NCBI GenBank assembly: GCA_963920765.1
Contig: OY987248.1
Span: 12,000,539 to 12,064,538 of the forward strand
Length of the DNA stretch: 64,000 nucleotides
Direction of reading: 5' to 3'
DNA from: Ulota crispa
Taxonomy: Eukaryota > Streptophyta > Bryopsida > Orthotrichales > Orthotrichaceae
Position numbers and translations under genes: made by a program. Under the pieces are notes generated by a model. It had not been told where the DNA came from. It did no database searches and was given only the letters and a program-made list of their open reading frames with translations. Positions 22,957-33,729 of this stretch are shown here, one piece after another. Each line of letters starts with the position of its first letter. Position 1 is the stretch's first letter.

Positions 22957-25900
22957 ATGGCGTTCTTGCAAAAGATTAGGTCTATCGACGCGCAGATGCG
23001 CCTGCTGGTGCCGAAGAAAGTCTCCGAGGATGACAAACTGGTGGATTACGGCGCCTTCTTGCTGGATCGCTTCCTCAACGTGCTTGAGAGCTTGCACGGC
23101 AAGGAGATCAGAGAAACGGTACAAATGCTTCGAACACGTCGCTGCTGATTAACGCTTTGGCTTGATCATTAGCCACTGAACGTCATCTATGTCGACGGGG
23201 TTTCTTCAAGCTTGTATGGAATGGATGACATGTCGTTGAAGATTCACGCATGCGTGATGCAGTTTGCTTGAATTATGGAGTTCTGAAAACAGTATACGTT
23301 GTGTTTCGTTCTTGTTTTGCTCTGTTCAGGTAGTAAAGTGCTACGAGATCTCATCGGGGTTTTGCAACACGGACGGCGCGGTCGCCGAGGAGAAATTGCG
23401 AGAGCTTTCCAACGTGCTCAACGGCTTAGAAGCTGGCGACACGATCGTGGTCAGCAGCTCCTTCTCGCACATGTTGAACCTGGGCAATTTAGCCGAGGAG
23501 GTGCAGATTGCCCGTCGTCGCCCGGCCAACAAGAAGGGCAACATTGGCGACGAGAACAGCGCGATGACGGAGTCGGATATGGAGCAGACGTTCAAGCGGT
23601 TGGTGAAGCAGCTCGGGAAAACCCCGCAAGAAATCTTCGAGGCCCTCAAGGACCAAACTGTGGACTTGGTCTTCACGGCGCACCCAACTCAGTCGGTTCG
23701 CCGCTCGCTTCTCCAGAAACACTCTCGGTGAGAAACCCTATGCTGAATTGCCACTGAGCATATCTCGGTTGCATTGCTTCTCGGTGAATTGCAACTGAGA
23801 GTTCTCGGTGAATTGTAAACCAATAGTTTCTCCAATTTGGTATCCATTTTGTTGGTGTGTATGCAATGGCAGGATTCGGGATTGCTTGTCGCAGTTGTAC
23901 CAGGACAACATAACCCCGGAGGAGAAGGAGGAGCTGGACGAAGCGCTTCAGCGAGAGATTCAAGCCGCATTTCGCACGGACGAGATCCGGCGCTCACAAC
24001 CCACGCCGCAAGACGAGATGCGTGCCGGCATGAGTTACTTCCACGAGACTATTTGGAACGGGCTGCCCAGGTTCCTCCGCCGCGTGGACACGGCCTTGAA
24101 CTCCATCGGCGTCAAGGAGCGGCTCCCTCACAATGTCCCGCTCATCCAATTCTCCTCCTGGATGGGCGGTGATCGTGATGGCAACCCGCGAGTGACGCCC
24201 GACGTCACGCGCGACGTGTGTCTGCTGGCGCGACTCATGGCGGCCAATCTTTACTACTCCCAAATCGAAGACCTCATGTTCGAGGTGAGCCTGCCGCGCT
24301 ACTCCATCAGTCAGTGTCTTCTTTCCCAATCCTTACTCTTTCTATAACTCGTAATTAAGGGGTATCCACCTTCCAATTACTGTAGGACAAGTGTAGTTCT
24401 CGTGTTCCTGTTCGATAAGGCATTAAACTTTACTGGTCCTTAAAGATGAATGTTGCGGTAGATTGGTTTCATGTTCAACTCAAGGTCTGAAATTCCTCTC
24501 ATATTTTAATTACAAGGGAACATATGCAGCAGGATCCCACCTGGAGAGCCTTGTATGAAAATATTTACGACTTTTTTGTGGGTCAAATGGCTATTACATA
24601 ACTTCAGTGACACATTTAATGGCCTATCATGTAATTTCATAATCTCAGTGATACAATATCCATGACATACAGAGGAGAATCGGGTGGGGAGGAGGCCCAG
24701 TTATTCTATCAACGAAGATGATCAAAATATTTGTTATCTTTTATTGGTTTTGGCGCAGTTGTCCATGTGGCGTTGTAGTGATGAGCTGAAACAGAGAGTG
24801 GCGGTTCTGGAAGCACACTCCATGAAGGAGGCCAAACATTACATTGAGTTTTGGAAACACATTCCTGCGAATGAGCCATTCCGCGTCTTGTTGGGTGACA
24901 TGCGTGACAAGCTCTACAACACGCGCGAGCGGATGCGGCAGATGCTAGCCAATGGCAAAAGCGACATCGGCATCGAAAACACTTTTACCGACGCAGCTCA
25001 GGTATTGCCATTAGATACTACGCCGCTTGATCGATCATCGGGCATTTATGCAGTTTTTGATCAGGTCACAGTGATTCCATGAACTTGTTACACTGGCGGT
25101 ATTTTATACCAATTCTCCTTTTCAAACTGTAGGCACTTGAAAGTCCTTGATTTCAAAAGCCCAAGGCATTTGAAAGCACTGAGCCATTGCTGGATGGATA
25201 TTAGTAGACATTGCGACGAGAGGGATTCATGCATTGAGAAGGTTTGGTTCTTTTTGACAGATTCTGGAGCCGCTGGAGCTTTGTCATCGGTCGTTGTGTG
25301 AGACGGGAGACAAGCCGATCGCCGACGGCAGTCTGTTAGACTTCATGCGCCAGGTGTCCTGCTTCGGGCTGAGTCTGGTGAAGCTAGACATCCGGCAGGA
25401 ATCGGAGCGCCACACGGACGCGCTCGACGCCATCACGACCTACCTCGGCATCGGCTCGTACCGCGACTGGAGCGAGGAGCAGCGCCAGGACTGGCTTCTG
25501 AGCGAGCTCCAGGGGAAGCGACCTCTGTTCGGGCCGGATTTGCCCACCTCCGGCGAAGTCAAGGATGTGCTCGATACGTTTCGTGTGATCGCTGAGCTCC
25601 CCTTCGACTGCTTCGGCGCCTACGTCATCTCCATGGCCACCGCACCCTCGGATGTGCTCGCCGTGGAGCTTCTGCAGCGCGCGTGCATGGTGCCGCAGCC
25701 GCTGCGCGTGGTGCCGCTGTTCGAGAAGCTGGCGGATCTCGAGTCTGCGCCCGCGGCGCTCTCGCGTCTGTTCTCGATCGAGTGGTACCTCAATCGCATC
25801 GACGGCAAACAGGAGGTCATGATCGGGTACTCTGACTCGGGCAAAGACGCCGGTCGTCTGTCTGCAGCTTGGCAGATGTTCAAGGTACTGCCCATGCGCA

Positions 25901-27894
25901 CGCTTAAAACATCATTATGTTAAAGCACTGGAATTGCGTCATCTCTCCTCTCTTAAATCATGAGGAAGGAGATGTGACTATACACCTAATGCTCCAACCG
26001 ACCCTTCATTCTCGTCATTGTTTAAAGCTAGAGTGGTCGAATATTCAAGATATTTTGCTGAAACATCCCCAATTCTTGAGCTGGAACTGAAAAAAGTTGA
26101 GAACACTGACACTGAGCTCGAAATTGAGAGCATTCTCTAATGACGTTCTTAATAACCATGTCTACGATCGATGTGAATCTAACGCCAGTATTTATGAGCT
26201 CAGGCCCAGGAGGATCTAGTGAAGGTGGCGAAGCAGTACGGAGTTCGACTGACGATGTTTCACGGTCGTGGCGGGACGGTGGGGCGAGGCGGTGGTCCAA
26301 CCCATTTGGCTATTCTGTCACAGCCTCCGGACACGATCAACGGCTCGCTGCGAGTAACCATCCAGGGCGAGGTCATCGAGCAGTCGTTCGGGGAGGAGCA
26401 CTTGTGTTTCCGCACGCTTCAGCGTTTCACCGCCGCAACTCTCGAGCACGGAATGCACCCGCCCATCGCCCCCAAACTGGAGTGGCGCGACCTGATGGAC
26501 TCCATGGCCGTGGCCGCCACGGAAGAGTACCGCTCCATCGTCTTCAAGAGCCCTCGTTTCGTGGAGTACTTCCGCACTGCCACACCGGAGCTCGAGTACG
26601 GGCGCATGAACATCGGCTCCCGCCCGTCGAAGCGGAAGCCCAGCGGGGGGATCGAGTCCCTGCGAGCTATTCCCTGGATCTTCGCGTGGACGCAGACGCG
26701 GTTCCATCTGCCGGTGTGGCTGGGCATGGGCGCTGCGTTGAAAGAGGCGTTGGAGGCCAAGGCTGAGAACATCAACACCCTCACCCGAATGTATGATCAG
26801 TGGCCTTTCTTCCGAGTGACCATCGATCTCGTGGAGATGGTGTTTGCCAAAGGAGATCCCCGCATTGCTCAGCTCTACGATACTCTCCTCGTCAAAGAGG
26901 AGCTCCGGCCGTTTGGGGAGGAGCTTCGGCGCAAGTATATCGAAACCAAACTGCATCTCCTCAAGGTAATTTTCAACTGCTTGCAATCCCGCTTCCCATT
27001 AAACGTGCAGATATCGCATCAAGCAACCCACTTGGCAATAAGTAGATTTCAGAGCAAGTATCATCCGCAAAATGCATATCACTTATCATTTTATTTCATG
27101 CCGTACCTGCTTACCACTAGAAAATGACACTCTCACTAGGCTACTCCATGCATCTGTTGGGATTTCATTCCCTTCTTTCCTCTGGTATGTGCATTGCCTG
27201 TCTTCCATAATATTCTTACCCCAAAGGAGACTTGTTAAAGGAAAATATAGGGTTTCTACTTCTAGATTCAATGCTTTGAAGCCCTTATGGGTGGAGACCA
27301 CGTCTCATTTCATCTCATCTCTAGTGTGCTCTTCAAATCGCAAATCACAATCCTCCAAGACAGATAAAGCAAGAAGGATGTGTGATAGGGCTAGAATGGC
27401 CATGAAGTTGGCCTATCTAGGGTGTAATATATTTTCCTGCAATCAAGGAATCCTTGGGGTTGATTTCAGTGACTTCCAGTTTTTATACATCCATTTAGGC
27501 TCGTCCTGATAAAGCTCCTCTACGTTACTCTTGCCCTAAATTTCTCTGTCAGATGTTGGCAGCCAGGTCCATGTGTCGGTGAACTGGTTCTTATGCCACT
27601 TTCTGGTGTTTGCAGATTGCAAGGCATACAGACATTCTGCAAGGAAATCCGACGCTGAAGCAGAGGCTGCGGCTGCGAGACCCGTACATCACGGCTCTCA
27701 ATGTGCAACAAGCGTACACGCTCAAGAAGATGCGAGAGCGGGGCAGCCTGCCAATGCCGGAATCTCCCAAGCCCACAAAGCCCTCCGCGGAGCTGGTGAC
27801 GCTCAACCCCACGACGGAGTTCGCGCCTGGCTTGGAGGATACCATGATCCTCACCATGAAGGGCATTGCTGCCGGTATCCAGAACACGGGATAG
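22957..27894 (+). CDS. PPC: Plant-type phosphoenolpyruvate carboxylase, C3-like
   Basis: Catalyses PEP + bicarbonate to oxaloacetate + phosphate in the cytosol, feeding anaplerosis. Seven exons (22957-23118, 23330-23727, 23873-24284, 24759-25001, 25261-25884, 26210-26965, 27616-27894), all with GT-AG introns and matching phases, give 957 residues; the family is about 960-970. Visible features: N-terminal RSIDAQMRL with Ser9 and a basic residue at -3, the target of PEPC kinase in plant-type enzymes; [15 protein letters not shown] with catalytic His172; [11 protein letters not shown] with Lys600; [16 protein letters not shown] (Arg633 to Arg639); and the invariant C-terminal QNTG. In [13 protein letters not shown], Ala772 sits where C4 enzymes carry Ser (maize position 780), so this is an ancestral C3/CAM-type isoform. 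No neighbour is functionally linked. A TA-flanked MITE lies about 1 kb downstream. Confidence 0.97.
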
Positions 27895-28870
27895 ACAGCT
27901 CAGCTCAGCTCTGACTTCCTCTGCATTTTTGTTTCTTGCTAGGAATACCGAACCAGAACAATCCATGAGAGCAGCCGGGGATATATTTATTACGCAAGGC
28001 GTGTCCTGTGAGCTAAGACCGAAGGTTGAAAGATCCGTGGTTGTCGATTTGCTGTGTAATAAGGAGGTGTGTGCATAAATTTAGGTTCAAGTCATTTCCA
28101 TCAAGCTCGTTGTATTCCAACTGCACTTGAGGATGGTGTCTGGACACTCTCGCGGTGTCCAAGGAACTCACTGTAATTTACCGTAGTTGCAGTGAGTTTT
28201 CCATTATTGTTTCACTTGGCAATTCTGTTTATAATGTGAAGAGTCTTTTGTTTTCGTCCAGAGTAGATTTGGAGTTTGTTTCTGGAAGTGTTGAGGTATA
28301 GTTCGTTGTCTCTTGGTTTGTGAGTGGCCTATATTCGTTCTGGTTGAACTTGCTATGTATAACGAGCTTGCTTGCTTGTACTGGGTCAGAGAGAGACGAT
28401 TATGCAGTTTTCAGTAAGTTTGAAGTTTTTTCAACAAACTTGTTGACACCAATTCATAATCAAACCTCTTATTGACGGTTTTAGTGCGTGTCAATATGAC
28501 TTATGATTTACCACCACTGCTTTGGCTTTGCTTAATATATGCACATTTGATGCTCGCTGGCTGGTAAATTCTCCTAGATTTTGAGCTTTCGATCAGAATC
28601 GCTCGTGATATGTAACCCTATGAAATTCATTTGACTTATGTTGTTGTGCTATCACTTCAGCTCATACTCTGCCAATTCTAACAGAGGTTTGCCATTTTGA
28701 CAGTTACTAATCTAATGGATGCTTTTCCTTTGTGAGACTTGTGCGATTCCCAGACTGAGTTAGCGTCTTGCTGAACCGAGTCAGGCGAGGTTCCATAGCC
28801 GCGTGCAGTATAATTATTCCAAAAACACATTTTTGCGCTTTCTTTGTCCAAAAAATCTAAAGTCCTTGTA
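27895..28870. other. PEPC 3' flank
   Basis: Probably includes the 3' untranslated region directly after the TAG at 27892-27894. Moderately AT-rich with T-rich tracts. No separate gene or clear poly(A) signal can be assigned. Confidence 0.5.
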
Positions 28871-29196
28871 AGGTAGTGTGCTCATAAACCGTCCATCTAA
28901 GGACTGAAACTGAATTTTGGAGAGGTGAAACTTCTTGAACTATTTTTCAGTAAATTTTCCTTGGAAGACAAGAAGATTTGGCATCTAACCCAAGTTATTT
29001 CATATTTTTTGGAGCTTTGTGGAATTAGGTATGAAATTTTGAAGAGGAAAGGCCATAGGTCTCTAAAACCGCCCACCTCCTCAAATGTACAGAAGTTGTA
29101 CATTTTGAAAACCTATGAAAAAAAGCATGTACAGCAAGGGGACATTTGAGAAGGTGGGCGGTTTTAATGACTAGATGGTTTATGAGCAGACTACCT
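28871..29196. mobile_element. TA-flanked MITE with AGGTAGT-type termini
   Basis: A 326-bp noncoding element with termini AGGTAGTGTGCTCATAAACC and, inward from the right, AGGTAGTCTGCTCATAAACC, nearly perfect inverted repeats, flanked by TA (28869-28870, 29197-29198). The ends resemble those of the insertion at 17937-18331, so both belong to one Tc1/mariner-type MITE group. Confidence 0.85.
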
Positions 29197-29983
29197 TAAC
29201 AAGCCAATTTTGCCCACTCATGTTGCAGTTCTAGGCACTACAAGAGGTTTGTTGTGAGTTGTTGCAAGCTACTGTGAAGAAGTTGCAAGTTGCTATAGCG
29301 GTGAAGGCTGCGTAGGGCAATGAGGGGTCACGTCCCTTGGACCCGCCAAAGGCGGTTTAGTACATAAAGTTTGTGAATAAGATCATAATTGAGTAATGAT
29401 AAACTCCATTACCCTGGGTATAGAAATGAGGTGACCATTTATTTGTGAAAGCTTCTACCATGGGAGCTCTAGCCTCATTATCTTCAAGATGCTATAAACA
29501 TCATGGCATTTAATTACATGTTACAAGAGGAGTCCAAAGGCATTAGGAAATGAGGAAATTTGCAATGCAATAAAAATGTTTTGATTGGGTCTTGTCTTGG
29601 TTTTGTATTGTTGTGGTTTTATTAGACCCATAAAATTACCTCCAATTCCCACAAAATTGGCCCTAGCAACAAAAATAACACTATTGTCTCATTCATTGTT
29701 TTGGGTTGAGGCATCATCAATTTAGCATTCTATATAGTTTACAAGATGTATAACTATTTTTTGCGTGGTATAAAATTAAAACTTGTGATTACTATCACTA
29801 AAAGGCCTATAAAAAACTCTTCAAGTAAACAAAATAATATATGGACTTGGAAATTGGATAATAAAAAAATAGTAGCAAGTTAAAGGACAAATGAGGTGGC
29901 AAATTATGCCTAAGAAAAAAATCCATAATAAAAACACACCAAATTTTGAAACTTTCTTGTGCCACTACCATGGATTTTCTTTC
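29197..29983. other. AT-rich intergenic DNA, no gene seen
   Basis: No recognised feature apart from a small palindrome CCGCCAAAGGCGG near 29,344. Confidence 0.6.
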
Positions 29984-30932
29984 TTAACCCCTACATGCCC
30001 AAGTGGTCCCTTGGGGTCAAGTGGGGTTTTGGGCATGCACCTACAGCTAAACTACTTTGTGTAATTTTCTAAAACTTTTATTGAAGATGGGAATTCAATG
30101 ATCTATGTGGGCATCTATTTTTTTCTTCATTTTGACATTTATTGAAGAAGTTATGCATGAATTTCTGAAAATCAAGGGAGAATGGGGCAATTCAAAAAAA
30201 AATTTGAATTTTTTCAAAATGAAAATTTGAGAATGGTTCTTTAGATTTTTATGTATGTGGGAAGTTTTGAATCATTCAAATGTTGATTGATGAGATGAAA
30301 GTTATGAAAAGTTTTAGTTTGTGGGTAGGTATGGGACTCTCAAATGTCCTTTTCTTTTTCCCCTTGTAAAATTTGGTGCTTTACTTTTTTGAGCTCTTTT
30401 TGTATTTGTTTTTTGATTTTTTTTTTCCCAAGTTGTAGTAGACTAAGATTCCTTGGTTTTCACCATTTGAATTAAAGTAATTCAAATTTCTGAATTTTAC
30501 ATAAATCCTCCAATTTTGCCTAGTGTATATGCAAATTTCTTGGCCTTTTGGCATTGCAAGATTTTACAAAATACGATTCATACCTTCATTTCATTTGAAA
30601 ATTCTCCCACACACACCTAACTTGGTCTTCTACATGTGAAAAAAAACCCTCAGTTTTGCGTAGAGCAATTTTTTTGAGATAGGAGTGGTCAGAGGCTTCT
30701 GAAATTTTTGGGCACAGGGAAAAAAACTTTTTTCATTTCAGATGTCAATATCTCACTCCTCTACATCTAGAATGAGCTGATTTTTTTTCCCACAAGTACC
30801 TTTCATGGTCTAAGGCAAGATCCTATTGGATTTCCAAGAAAAAGTTTTTTCCTACCTTTCTACTCATTCCCCTAAAAGTGGGAGTTTTCAATGACTTTCT
30901 TAAAAAAAAGGGCTTGGATCTTTAGGGGTTAA
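29984..30932 (-). mobile_element. TTAA-flanked non-autonomous element, ~0.95 kb family, copy 6
   Basis: TTAA-CCCCTACATGCCCAAG at the left, GGATCTTTAGGGG-TTAA at the right. The interior is in the same orientation as copy 1 at 1241 and aligns with it along most of its length, including the GGTCCCTTGGGGTC near-palindrome close to the left end. Noncoding. Confidence 0.9.
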
Positions 30933-31245
30933 GCATGATTTGCCTACTAACCCAACTTACTTGTCTTTTAGCTTGCTTTCAATGGGTTCTATTATGATTG
31001 TCTAGTTTCCAAACCCATATATTATTATTTTTATTTGAGTTTTTTCTTGTAGGATTTCAATGATAGTTATCACAAGTTTTAGTTTTGCACCATGAAAAAA
31101 AAAGAAATATATTCAGTGAGTTGTGTAGAGTGCTAGATTGATGAAGCTCTAAGTGCATAACATGTGTACAAAAGCACTTGCTATATTGCACACCCGTGTT
31201 TGTGTGGCCAAGGTGGAAAAGCTCATCATCTTTTTACAAACAAGG
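30933..31245. other. AT-rich intergenic spacer
   Basis: No gene or repeat recognised. Confidence 0.5.
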
Positions 31246-31788
31246 TTAACCCCTAAACGTCAAGGAGGACAAAAAAAGTCCTCTGGCTTTGAAAAAAGAT
31301 TATGTGATTTAGATAAAAGTCATTTTTCATCTGATTTTTTTTTAGAAGTGACCATAAACACATGGTCTATCATGGAAGACAAAAAATTACCTCTTGAGAT
31401 GCATCCATTTTTTTTTGTAACCCAAATTTTGATAAGATTCAGAAACATGGTATCAGCTCCCAAGCTGCCATCCTTACAATTTTCATGGAGGCACCATGCA
31501 CTGTTGACTTTTCCAACTTTTTGAAACAATACTATTGGTGCCCATGTGCAAAACATTGTAGAATGATGGCACAAATCTGACCTAACCCAGACTTGTAAAA
31601 TTTTTCGGTCTACTAGACCTGCATAACCTAATTTGGAGTAGCTGTTTACCTTGTAATCATGTAGAACCTTATAGTTATTTGGAATTGTCAGGCTACTCTA
31701 AGTATTAAGGCATTGAAGCTTAGCTCCAATTTTATTGATACTACAATCAGGGTAAGGCACAATGATCCATCCGTCCTTTAAGGGTTAA
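31246..31788. mobile_element. TTAA-flanked element, ~0.5 kb family, copy 1
   Basis: TTAA-CCCCTAAACGTCAAGG at the left and CCGTCCTTTAAGGG-TTAA at the right. The interior (GAAGTGACCATAAACACATG, then a CATGGAGGCACCATGCA stretch) is clearly related to the element at 59266-59648. The internal frame at 31153-31524 crosses the element end and is not a gene. Confidence 0.8.
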
Positions 31789-32605
31789 AAGATAATAATT
31801 TGCAGATTCTTTGTAGTTGGTCAATTTTACCTCCCTCCAAGGATAAATTTCCATGTTAGTTCCAAACCAAAAAAAATTCAAAATAGGTAAAAAAATTGCA
31901 CCGTAAGATTATTGATAGTTAGTAGGGTTTCTTACTCAGGGACGAGCATGGAGGTTTGCTGCAAATCAGGGTCTTTGAATCTAAATATGACTTCAAAATT
32001 CTCAAATTCTATCCACCTGGAGAAAAAATTCTAAACTCTTACACAAGTACTGAATTTCAGGTGCCAGATGGCATTAATTTAAACGTTGGCAAGCGGTTCG
32101 CCTTTGATAAATATAAGCTTAGCTTTCCAGCTACCCAACACTCTCAGTAGCTTCATTCAAAATTCATTATTTTTCCCCTGTTTCTGTGCCACCAAAAAGT
32201 TCAATTCCTGAACGTTCCAGTAGACTTGATTAATTTTTATGTAGGGTACTGTATCCACACCCTTGAGCGCTAAGGATCTGACACTTGCCATACTTGGATG
32301 ATAAGTAAGCTTACTTCAAGTCTTGCAAAAAATTCTCATAATATCCATTCCTAGGTCCAAACGTGTCAAGCAACGTCATTTAAAACCATTATTCATCCTC
32401 AATTTAGTGAGTTTTATCCTGTATTCTACTTGGTGATTGATGGTTAGGGTTAGATGGTATGTTGTTTTGTGGGATCAAAGTGGAAAATATCAACTTTTTT
32501 TGCCTGCCAAACAATGTAAGAGTTTAGATATCAATCATTAGTGGATTAAATTTGGGAATTTTGGATTTACATTTGGATTCAAAAACCAAGATTTAAGATT
32601 GAGCC
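31789..32605. other. Intergenic DNA with an isolated terminus and one inverted-repeat arm
   Basis: Near 32,258 the sequence CCCTTGAGCGCTAAGGATC resembles the terminus of the element at 32606 but lacks TTAA and a partner. Positions 32439-32494 are inverted relative to 33798-33849 at roughly 80% identity by eye, flanking the hairpin element. No gene is seen. Confidence 0.5.
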
Positions 32606-33729
32606 TTAACCCTTGAGCGCCTAGCTCATGATATGGGATTTAGTTACCAAGCGTGGATGTTTGGGTTTTAATGGGCACTAGAAAACCAAAGTACAACTTC
32701 TCCCTTGACATCACATCTTCATGACTGTACAGTCACGTACAGGGTACTTACAAACTGCTAGTTTGAGCCTATGAGCTTTTTGGTTAAAACATAGAGTACA
32801 ATGGGTCCATTTTGGTAGGAAAAAATATCATTGCATCCTTATGCAATGTAAAGCAAGTATACCAAATTCTAGGTCCTCAAAACCAAAACTCCATTTTTGG
32901 TGAATTGTTTTGTAAGTAATTCATAGTTTTACATGATGATTTATTGAAACATATTGGTGATGAGTTTTTGAGATTTGATTCCATGTATATGTAGGAAATA
33001 TCCATATGCACATCTTCCATGCTAAAAAAAACCCCTTTAAGTAACAAAGACTTTACCAACAAAAGATTCAATGAAACTTGTGATAGGCCCAAATTTTGTA
33101 AAATACATATTTTTTTGTGAAAATCAAATTTTGTTGTTTGACTCAAATATTGTAACTAATTTTGTATCTCTAAACATCATATTTTGTATACTTGATGAAA
33201 AGTTAGTTAAAAAACAAAAATATATATTTTACAAAATTTGGGCCTATCACAAGTTTCATTGAATCTTTTGTTGGTAAAGTCTTTGTTACTTAAAGGGGTT
33301 TTTTTTAGCATGGAAGATGTGCATATGGATATTTCCTACATATACATGGAATCAAATCTCAAAAACTCATCACCAATATGATTCAATAAATCATCATGTA
33401 AAACCATGAATTACTTACAAAACAATTCACCAAAAATGGAGTTTTGGTTTTGAGGACCTAGAATTTGGTATACTTGCTTTACATTGCATAAGGATGCAAT
33501 GATATTTTTTCCTACCAAAATGGACCCATTGTATTCCATGTTTTAACCAAAAAGCTCATAGGCTCAAACTAGCAGTTTGTAAGTACCTGGTACCCAACTG
33601 TACAACAGTATCCCAGTCCGTCCCTCTCCCTCTACACTTCAGATTAGGGGTTGGAATGTTGACATAAGTAAAAGCCCTTTTTGGATTATGAGCAACGCCA
33701 TCCCGCCGATGGGGCGCTCAAGGGGTTAA
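32606..33729. mobile_element. TTAA-flanked giant hairpin element
   Basis: TTAA-CCCTTGAGCGCC at the left and GGGGCGCTCAAGGGG-TTAA at the right. Inside are two inverted arms of about 390 bp each (about 32727-33117 and 33217-33605) separated by a ~100-bp loop. Read against each other the arms differ at only a handful of positions, so identity is near 98-99%. Related arm sequence occurs at 60468-61366. The arms contain no recognisable protein; frames through them are by-products. A transcript would fold into a long double-stranded RNA. Confidence 0.9.

Noticed and set aside
26318..26986. 222-codon minus-strand frame
   Set aside because: Antisense shadow of PEPC exon 6.
32877..33146. 89-codon minus-strand frame in the hairpin arm
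   Set aside because: Lies in a palindromic repeat, with no family resemblance.
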